64,000 nt of DNA, taken from the NCBI GenBank assembly GCA_037126765.1, contig JBBCBC010000016.1, positions 14,000,728-14,064,727 on the forward strand. The letters are read 5' to 3'. A program made the translations under genes and the position numbers. This DNA comes from Stenogyne calaminthoides (taxonomy: Eukaryota; Streptophyta; Magnoliopsida; Lamiales; Lamiaceae). How positions within the stretch are numbered: position 1 is the stretch's first letter; every line of letters begins with the position of its first letter. The notes under the pieces are model-generated. The model saw only the letters and a program-made list of their open reading frames with translations, was not told the origin of the DNA and searched no databases. This document shows positions 56,641 through 64,000 of the stretch, piece by piece.

Positions 56641-57760
56641 CAATATAATTGCAAATAAGCCCCTGTAATTTTTTATTTTAATTCTGAAAATATAAGGCAA
56701 TGTTTGGCTATATCTTATTTAAAATTCTGGAAATTAATTAGGGCTGTTTGGTTGGATTTTTTTTATGAAAATTCGATAAAATTATATTTGGGTAAATATT
56801 TTTGAAAGGGTTTTAGAAATGACCGAAAGCTTAGATCTTGTTGAGATTTCTAATTTTAGCTCTAATTTTCCTACGAAAAATTAAACACGCGTTTATTTGA
56901 TTTACGTGTTTATTTAAAATAAATTATTTTGCATGTACTAAATATTTATTGAATATTTTGCACGTGCTAGTTATTTTAATGAGAACTTGATTAGTTGCTC
57001 CCCACTTGTATAACTATTTACCTGAATTAATATTTACATTGTTAGTTATAATCCGCATTTAATTGTTTGGGTAGGCGGCTCCCTATAATTGTCGGACCGT
57101 ATTAATTGTTTGGGTAGACGGCGCCCATATAAGTGTTAGTCCGTATATATCATGTTTGGGCAGGCGGTACCCAATAAGTGTTCAAATGTGATGTAGATTA
57201 ACATGTTGGATTTAATACTCCACCTTTAAAACGTTCCTCACTAAAATATGATTTTCATTAAATTGAACGATGTCTTCCATCAAAATTAAAAGTAAACCGG
57301 AGATTTCGTTCCATTGAGTATTTAAGGCCCAAGTCTTTTGCTCGAATATACATCTAACGGGACTTTTATAGGGACACGAAGTGTCGCTGCTTGATGGTTG
57401 TTCACCTTGACTTTGTTTCACCGGCCCAAGCAGGGAAACAAAAGTCAAGGGGTATCCGATTGAACTAGGTTCAATCAACTAGGAATTGCAGTTTTGCAAT
57501 TGGTTTGAAGACCTACCAGTTATGCTATTGCAGTAATCAACCCAATCAGATATTGTAATAGTAGGAATGTGGATCCTAGTCCATTACAATTTATATCTGA
57601 TATAAATTCGTACTCTTCCGATGAGGTCGTCGAGTACGTGAAAATAATGGAGACAAAATAAACACAAAAGAAAGGCCATGTTTATTTTGATTGCTGAATA
57701 TTGATCATAGGAATTATGTGTTTATTTTTCGTTTTATTTTATTTCTTTTGGTTAGTTGAA
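56641..57760 (+). other. B2 leader (3' part)
   Basis: Homologous to the B1 leader 49400-50469. It includes three GGCGCC-type repeats at 57066-57175 and the conserved block before gag. An antisense 88-codon frame (57478-57212) parallels one in D1 but reflects leader conservation rather than a gene. Confidence 0.75.
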
Positions 57761-57926
57761 ATGTATAACTATTATTGAGATGTGTTTTGGAAACAAATTA
57801 AATTGGCTTGGCCAAATTTTCCGGACTGGCACCGAAACATGTGTTTGGTGCTAAGGCAAGAAAAGATTGAGTACGTGTTGGACACGTATATCCCGGTTAC
57901 CCTTAAAGCTGGTACTCTGAGGCAGC
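57761..57926 (+). pseudogene. gag: B2 gag N-terminus, truncated at an inverted LTR
   Basis: ATG 57761 begins a damaged copy of the MNNLSLRNVL opening (reading MYNY then shifting). It retains DWHRN- and RQEKIEYVLDT-like sequence (57828-57885). The coding sequence stops at about 57926, where an inverted B LTR begins. Confidence 0.8.
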
Positions 57927-59178
57927 CATTTAAATAGATCTCTTAGATTTATTTCCCACATATAAAATTTCTACGGATTTAATTCTCATATATGTCAAAT
58001 CTCTACGATTTGTTTCCATATATATTAAATCCTACAATAATATTCCAAATATTATTATTGAGAATTCCTATTTAATTAAATCCAATTTAATTAAACCTTA
58101 ATAATAATTAATTCCAAATTAATCTATTATTAATTAATTCTCCATAAATTAAATATTAAATCGAATTTAACATTTAATCAACTAACTATAATCTGTAAAA
58201 GGGAACTACTTGTTGTGTGACCCATAGGCCCTCATATATCGAGCGATTAGTCAAACTAATGGTCTTAATTGAACCATAGACAATAAATCAGACATTCTCA
58301 ATATATGAGCTACGTTGTGAGAAACATGCAACTACCTGTAACTGAAACATGGGCTATTACGATTTCCTCCTTTCATTCACGAATACTCGATTAGTCTTGA
58401 ACATGATGAAGTGTCTATTCAAATAACTTAATCATATTATCTCTAATCACTAATTGATCACTTATGTCACACTTGGCCACAAAGTCCAACTTGACGTGCA
58501 TTGGCCAATGACTTTAATCCAATTATGATAAGAAGATTAGTATTCTATCTAAATCCACTTTGAGGAATGAATCCTTTTCTTGGCTCAACTACCACGCACA
58601 TGCACTTCGTGATGAACCCAATCCAAGCCATATCTACCCATGGAAGGGTGCAAGCGTCGGTCATGGTCAAAGTTCATCACTCCACACATGTCGTGCGTAT
58701 TGACCTCAAGTCAAAGGAGTATCGCATCGCTCCCACTAATAAACACCCATAGACACATATAGCGGAACTACATCAAACGATTTCTCGGATGGGTATACCA
58801 ATACCCTCCAAGGTATTTGTGCATCCATCATGAGATACCTAGTATCTCGTAGTAAGTGATATCTTACTACACTCTCTAAGAGTATGGTGCAGATCACACA
58901 CCAACCTCCATTGCATCATCAATATCTCATTCTTGATGATCCTCGATTGGGGCTATTTGAGAATCATGCTTAAGTCATCTGAGTTCTCACACACTCAATG
59001 ACAGCAATGACTCAGAGGAACACTGATAAGAACAAATGCAAACAATCAAACATAATATTCTAATAAGTGTAACGCCATACATTTAACATTAAATAAATAA
59101 TAATATTAAACCAATATTGAATATTAACTGAGCATTATGCCCTTACAATGGATTGTCTCTAGGACACTAACACTAACA
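57927..59178 (-). repeat. Family B LTR, inverted, missing its 3' end
   Basis: Reverse complement of about the first 1.25 kb of the B LTR. Its true end is GGACACTAACACTAACA at 59162-59178, and the other side breaks inside the LTR at about 57927. LINE sequence starts at 59179. Confidence 0.88.
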
Positions 59179-60707
59179 CCAACTCCAAAATCTTCCCTTA
59201 ATTTATTCCAATGTCTTCTCCAATTCAAAGTTTTTCCCTTAAAAAATCAGTTTGTTTCTACCCTTCCCAATAATCCAAACAATGCAACTCCACAAACTTA
59301 TTGCAAACATATTACCTCTTTTGCCAAAAAACATTTCAGAGTAAGCAGAAAAGTGTCTTGAAATATGATAATGTCCAACCCAACCAATTAAAGCAAACAT
59401 ACCAGATTTTGGACGAAACAGTGCACTCAAGAAGAAGATGTGATGCAGTCTCGGGCATAAGGTTGCACAATGGGAAGTTTGTGTTGCAATTATGGGGCAG
59501 AATATTCCTCATTGAAAGGTTAACTCTCATAGGTATTCGATCTTGTAGAAGTCGCCAAGCCATCGCCCATACTTTGAGTGGAGAAATCTTGCTCCAGATT
59601 TGGCTAAGAAGCGGACCAGCATCTGTACCTATTCGGACCGGATTTTTTGGAGCACTCAAGATGTCATATGCTTTCTTCGTCTTGAAATGATCATCTGGGG
59701 ACGCCTTCCATTTCGAAGTATCTTCCTCATCTTCCTTCAACCGAATCCTATTAATCACACAATTATGCTCATTAACAATAGAAGTATCGCGACCAAACAG
59801 AGCCCTATTCCATTTCAACTCCCAACTCCAAGACCCATTTACCCATTTCCCAATCTCAATAATTGTCGCCTCCCTCAAAGAGCTCAAATGATATAGCTTA
59901 GAAAACCTATTTTTAAGAGACTCAAGACCAGCCCATCTGCTATCCCAAAAACTTATATTTTTTTCGTTCCCTATCCACCTTTCTAATCTACCTTACATCC
60001 ATTTTCCCCCTCATCCAACACATTGTCCAGTACGTCTCTCCACCAATTTGACATCCTACTCCAACTACCCTTTATGATGACACCCGACTCTCCCACATCA
60101 ATATCCCCATATAAAGACTTTAACACTTTAACCCATAGACCTTTACTCTCCACCAGAAATCTCCAAACATATTTCCCCATTAAAGCCCTATTGAAAACCC
60201 CCAAATCCCACACCCCAAGTCCCCCCCCAAAGATTTTGAATTACAAACATTTTTCCAACACACCCAACACGTTTTTGAATTATTCTCACACCCACCCCAA
60301 AGGAATTTGCGTTGTAAAGAGGATAAAACACTCAAGGTAGTTTTCGGAATTTTATAAAAGTAGAACTGGTAGATTGGCAATGAGGATAACACAGCATTTA
60401 GGAGAGTGATTCGACCCCCAAAAGATATCTTCCGGTCTTCCCAAGACTTCATCTTTTTCTAATTTTTTTGTACAAAAGCAGCCCATTCATTTGGTTTCTT
60501 GTAGTTTACTCCAACACGAATTCCCAATTAAGAGAAAGGGATTTCTCTAGTAACATGTCCAAGTATGTCCGCCATCTCTTGAATTCTGTCGTCACCCACA
60601 TTAAGACCCATCAAACAACACTTGTTGTAATTAATCTTGAGGCCCGAGAGTAGCTCAAAGTTTTTCAGGATCCTTATCATCGCCCATGCATTTTGAGAGC
60701 AAACCGA
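59179..60707 (-). pseudogene. LINE ORF2, C-terminal part of RT and zf-RVT region
   Basis: Minus strand, several frames. Positions 60700-60540 carry NAWAMIRILKNFELLSGLKIN, the plant LINE RT motif. Positions 60452-60300 carry KSWEDRKISFGGRITLLNAVLSSLPIYQ, and 60213-59985 carry FNRALMGKYVWRFLVESKGLW. Positions 59887-59340 carry WELKWNRALF, KTKKAYDIL and WAMAWRLLQDRIPMRVNL, then the zf-RVT cysteines (CNTNFPLC and HLLLEC). The RT palm is absent because the CACTA end lies at 60708. Frames are broken by indels. Non-LTR retrotransposon, clearly dead. Confidence 0.9.
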
Positions 60708-60729
60708 TACTACAGGAAATCCCACATTC

Positions 60730-61575
60730 GGTGATGAATTTTTTGTGACGACACAAAAATTCATCACCATATGTTACCTAAAGGTGACAAATTTAAATTT
60801 CGTCACTAAAAAGTGAGAATTCGAGACAAATTTTATTTTTGTCACCACTAATGTTTTTTTTCGTCACTAATTCAAAATTTTCATGACAAAAACAAGAAAT
60901 TCGTCACAATAAACTTTGGTGATGATATTCATAATATTTAGTGACGATATTCAACGTCACGAAAAATAGTATTTTTGTGACAACTATATGTTTTGTCATT
61001 AATTATTCAAAAGAATTGGTGACACACTTAATTCGTCATAATTTTATATGGTGACGATCGTCATTGTAATTAGTGACGATCATAGTCGTCATATAATATT
61101 AAATTTTCATGACAATTTTATTTTTCGTCGTTAATTGTTCACAGTAATTAGTGACATATTCTTTCGTCACCAATATTTATATATAGTGACGATTAATAAT
61201 AATTTTTTAATGACGCACTTATTTGGTCATAATATTATTCGGTGACGATCTTCATGGTAATTATTGACGATCATAGTCGTCATATAATATAAAATTTTCA
61301 TGACAATTTTTTGTTTTGTCGTTAATTGTTCATAGTAATTAGTGACATATTCTTTCGTCACCAATATTTATATATGGTGACGATTAATAATCATTTTTTA
61401 CTGACGCACTTACTTTGTCACAATATTATTCGGTGACGATCTTCATTTTAATTAGTGATGATCAATATTGGTCATATAATATAAAATTTCATGACGGTTT
61501 TATGTTTCGTCATTAGTTGTTCATAGCAACATATTCTTTCGTCACCAATTTATATATATGGTGACGATTAAAACA
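60730..61575. repeat. CACTA subterminal repeats, GTGACG motif in both orientations
   Basis: About 16 exact GTGACG/CGTCAC hexamers occur in about 840 bases, with many one-off variants. From about 61000 they lie in a tandem unit of about 190 bp present nearly three times: TTCGTCACCAATATTTATATA recurs near 61163 and 61354 and, slightly altered, near 61540. Such motifs are where CACTA transposase binds in other systems. Confidence 0.85.
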
Positions 61576-61976
61576 TAAAATATAAATTTTATAAAGTTAA
61601 ATTGCAAATAAAATTTAATAAAAAGTTGGATCCATTAAGGTTCGAACATAGGACCCCTTACATGAATTAAGATAAATACACCACTAGGCTGAACATAACA
61701 TTGTGCTTTATTATTTTTATAAAAGGATTCATTAAGGTTTGAACACAGGACCTCAAAAAAAAAAGTAAAAAAAAATTGTATCCATCAAGTATCTAACACA
61801 AGACCCCTTATAAAACTAAAGATAACTACACCACTAGACCACAGGGACATTATGTCTTAAATTATTTTTATAAAAGTATTTCAATGTAAAAACTCACCTT
61901 AATCAACATATTCAATTGACAATAACTTAAAAATAAAATATAATAATAAAATTCGAACACAAAACCCCTTAATTAA
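61576..61976. other. CACTA interior: AT-rich with a recurring TTCGAACACAGGACC-type motif
   Basis: No gene. A phrase like CCATTAAGGTTTGAACACAGGACC with ACACCACTAG downstream appears near 61630, 61730, 61775 and again at 62308. It is a recurring module, loosely resembling a B-box-like GTTCGAA but not a tRNA. Confidence 0.5.
61969..61976. other. MITE target-site duplication, left copy (TTAATTAA)
   Basis: TTAATTAA flanks the foldback element on both sides; the right copy is at 62125-62132. Confidence 0.75.
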
Positions 61977-62124
61977 GGGAGGAGATTCGGTGATGTATAG
62001 GAGGGTGTTGTGCACCCTCCCCACCATTGGATCACACACACCCGCATGAGTGTGTGTGTGCGTGTATGATCCAATGGTGTGTGTGCGCACATGATGATGT
62101 TGTAGAACACCAGATCTGAATCCC
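61977..62124. mobile_element. Small foldback MITE (148 bp) with TTAATTAA duplication
   Basis: It begins GGGAGGAGATTCGGTG and ends CACCAGATCTGAATCCC, imperfect inverted termini. Internally CCATTGGATCA...TGATCCAATGG forms a second inverted pair around a (TG)n-rich loop. The 8-bp flanks TTAATTAA are identical. Size and structure fit a non-autonomous DNA element; an 8-bp TSD would favour hAT, though the flank is palindromic and the true TSD length is uncertain. Confidence 0.7.
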
Positions 62125-62132
62125 TTAATTAA

Positions 62133-62440
62133 ACTTGACAAGCAACAACCAAATAAGTTAGATAATTTATATCCTTTATATTGAAATATATTATTTAATA
62201 TATTTTAACCATAAATTTTTTCATATAAAATATAGATTTTATTAAATAAAACTGCAAATATAAAATTTATTAAATTATATTGAATAAAATAAAAAAAATA
62301 TAAATTTTTATCCATTAGGGTTTGAACACAAGACCTTTCTACCTAAAGAGAACAACTACACCACTGGACCAAACACTACATTTGTCTCAGGTATTTCGAC
62401 TAAAATTATATCAATCAAATATCTCGCCTAAATATACATA
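62133..62440. other. AT-rich CACTA interior, no gene
   Basis: It contains one more copy of the recurring TTTGAACACAAGACC...ACACCACTGGACC module (62308-62370). Nothing else is recognised. Confidence 0.5.
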
Positions 62441-64000
62441 CACCTGCGCCTTCGTTACTGAATTTTTCTTTTCAATCTCTAATCGCGAACTTCAGGGCAC
62501 CAGAATACACCAAAATAGCGCGAAGGTTTTGGCGTGAAAATCACCGGAAATTTGGGCGAAAGTTCACCAGAAATTTGGCGCATTCCTACCAGAAATCGCT
62601 CTCCCAATTGTTTCTTCTTTGAATTGGTTATTTTCCCAATGGTGTGAAGTTTGGGTTTGTGAGTCAATGTTCTTATTCGTGAAATTTTTCCAGGAATTGA
62701 GCAAAACAGTAATAGGTACGCTTCCTCTATTAATGTTAATTCTTGATGATTGCTTCTTCAAAACTTTCGATCATCTATATTTGGAGTTTTTCTGTTTCTC
62801 GATCTCAATGTTGGAGCTGTATTATTGTGTTTCTGTTACTTCTATTGTTAATTATAGAGAGTCCATGATGATTAGATTGCTAGTTCTGATTTTAGATGAA
62901 TTGTTGGATTTGAGACTGGGTGAGATTTATCCCGTCGAGCGAGATGCTCTTTGTTCAATTCAGATAAATGTTGTACTTGAGATAATATGTTGATTAGCTT
63001 TCTCTTTAAAATTGACTGTGTAAAATATATCTAGCTAGTGAATTTGAAAATTGAATTAATTGCATGTTTTATATTTGGATGACATAATGGAATTCATTTG
63101 TGGCCTGTTGGTTTGTATCTTTGAAATTGTATTCATCATGAATTCATTTTTTACCTTATTCGATATTATTTGTGATGAATTCTTTTCTTGAGGATTGATT
63201 GGGTAAAATATTCTAGCTAGTTGCATGTTTTATGTTTAGATGATGTACTGGAATAATGATTGACCTTATAGGTATTCGAATATGGAGTTGAATGAATGGG
63301 AACCCTATTCAGCTGAGCCTTCTTATGGACTTTCCCATATTGATAGATTAGAGTGATCTCTTACGTGAGGAATTATGGTCAATCCAGATTTTTGACAGAA
63401 GTTGAAAATCATAATAATAATAACAATAAACAAATAAAAGAAATGATATAGCAGGGGTTAGATGACCTGGTGATGATATGGCAATGAAGTGGCTACATTT
63501 AGTTTATCAATCCACTATTACCTATATAGTGTCATTCCCTAATAATTTAGGAAGGTCCTCAATGAATTCTCATTTAGATGTCACTCCAAGCTTGTTGAGG
63601 GATTGGTAGAAGTTGTAATAGACCTGGTGTCTTTACCAGTTCATGTTTGCATACTGATGCACATCCTTTTAAAGCTTAGGCCACCAGAAAATATTTCTGA
63701 TTTTCTGATAAGTGGTTGCTTCTCTTGAGTGACTCCATAGAAGAAGTGTGAATGAAGTGTATGATTTTTTACCTTAACTCACTTTCCACCCAGCATAAAG
63801 CTTTCCCTTATATCTCACTAATACACCTGAATAAGTGAATAAATACATGATATATATAGTGAAAAACTAAGCTTCTGTAATTGTTTGTGAAACTAAAGCT
63901 GGGCCATTATGATAACTCTCTTGTATTTCCTGAACCCAAGCTCGTTTTAAGGATGTTATAGCATAATAATTTCATTCCACATTTTCTGTTATTGATAGAG
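62441..64000 (+). other. Possible 5' transcribed region of the CACTA gene; no recognised coding exon
   Basis: Composition changes at about 62440 to a less repetitive, T-rich strand. A 124-codon frame at 62619-62993 (rich in Leu, Cys and Phe) has no recognisable motif and looks like chance or intron. A donor-like AG|GTACG at about 62715 and an acceptor-like TTATAG|G at about 63270 before a short ATG frame (63281, MELNEWEPYSAEPSYGLSHI) would fit a 5'-UTR intron. This is inference only. I see nothing else in 63360-64000. Confidence 0.3.

Larger units (their letters stand above)
60708..64000. mobile_element. CACTA (En/Spm)-like DNA transposon end, continues past right edge
   Basis: The terminal sequence TACTACAGGAAATC (60708) matches the CACTACAGGAAAT-type CACTA terminus with the first C changed to T. 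The preceding CGA (60705-60707) is a possible 3-bp TSD. Dense subterminal repeats follow to about 61575, as is usual for this superfamily. No transposase is recognised in the window, and the other end is not seen. Confidence 0.7.

Noticed and set aside
60730..61575. CRISPR-like regular repeats
   Set aside because: Repeats are degenerate, occur in both orientations, lie in a 190-bp tandem and sit beside a CACTA terminus in a plant genome.
61610..61660. tRNA-like GGTTCGAACA (B box)
   Set aside because: No A box, no cloverleaf and no acceptor stem; it is part of a recurring module.
62619..62993. 124-codon ORF as a host gene
   Set aside because: No motif, composition like T-rich intron or UTR, and position inside a CACTA-like element; left as unassigned.

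Overview
The window is repeat-dense plant nuclear DNA with no host gene that I can support. It is AT-rich and almost entirely transposable elements. Ty1/copia polyproteins in the order gag-PR-IN-RT-RNase H, initiator-Met-tRNA primer sites (TGGTATCAGAGC), a plant LINE and a CACTA-type end all point to angiosperm heterochromatin, probably a eudicot. I cannot name a species.

Layout, with my own labels. (1) Positions 1-45329 are one nest of copia elements. E1 (minus; pol at 41998-45329) is interrupted by D1 (minus; 5' LTR 41401-41992, leader in two pieces, gag start at 3667). D1's leader is interrupted by S2, a Sirevirus-like element of about 14.5 kb (minus; outer ends 5375 and 41270, TSD AAAAC). 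S2 carries two further insertions: C1 (plus; 7329-16502, TSD TATAC) in its 3' LTR, and S3 (minus; 26824-39051, TSD GAAGG) in the third codon of its gag. S1 (minus; 1-3541, running off the left edge) sits in D1's gag. The target-site duplications fix this order independently of sequence similarity. (2) Positions 45330-59178 are a rearranged cluster of a third copia family, B. It holds a truncated inverted LTR, element B1 (LTR, leader, gag to RT), a second B LTR (B2) cutting into B1's RT, a mosaic patch, a B2 leader with gag start, and another inverted LTR. (3) Positions 59179-60707 are the 3' part of a LINE (minus). (4) Positions 60708-64000 are one end of a CACTA-like element with subterminal repeats. 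It contains a small foldback MITE (61977-62124, TSD TTAATTAA) and probably untranslated or intronic sequence of the CACTA gene.

No copia element is intact. Stops are mostly explained by C:G to T:A changes (Trp to TAG/TGA, Gln to TAA). Catalytic motifs survive in pieces: DD35E in C1, E1 and B1, and YVDD in S2 and C1 (YVDN in E1). The Sirevirus-like elements S2 and S3 carry a third ORF downstream of RNase H with a long coiled coil, the position of the envelope-like ORF of Sireviruses.

The most unusual signal is not a gene. In patches of S1, S2, S3 and S2's 5' LTR, CAG and CTG trinucleotides have been replaced by CG-containing sequence (CTG to CCG or CG, CAG to CGG or CG). The partner copy, even the partner LTR of the same insertion, keeps CAG/CTG. 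In one aligned 240-base pair of segments CAG+CTG falls from 11 to 1 while CpG rises from 1 to 11. This is opposite to 5mC decay. I think it is best explained as a consensus basecalling artefact at CHG-methylated cytosines, which would make the assembly itself a partial CHG-methylation map and many S3 frameshifts unreal.
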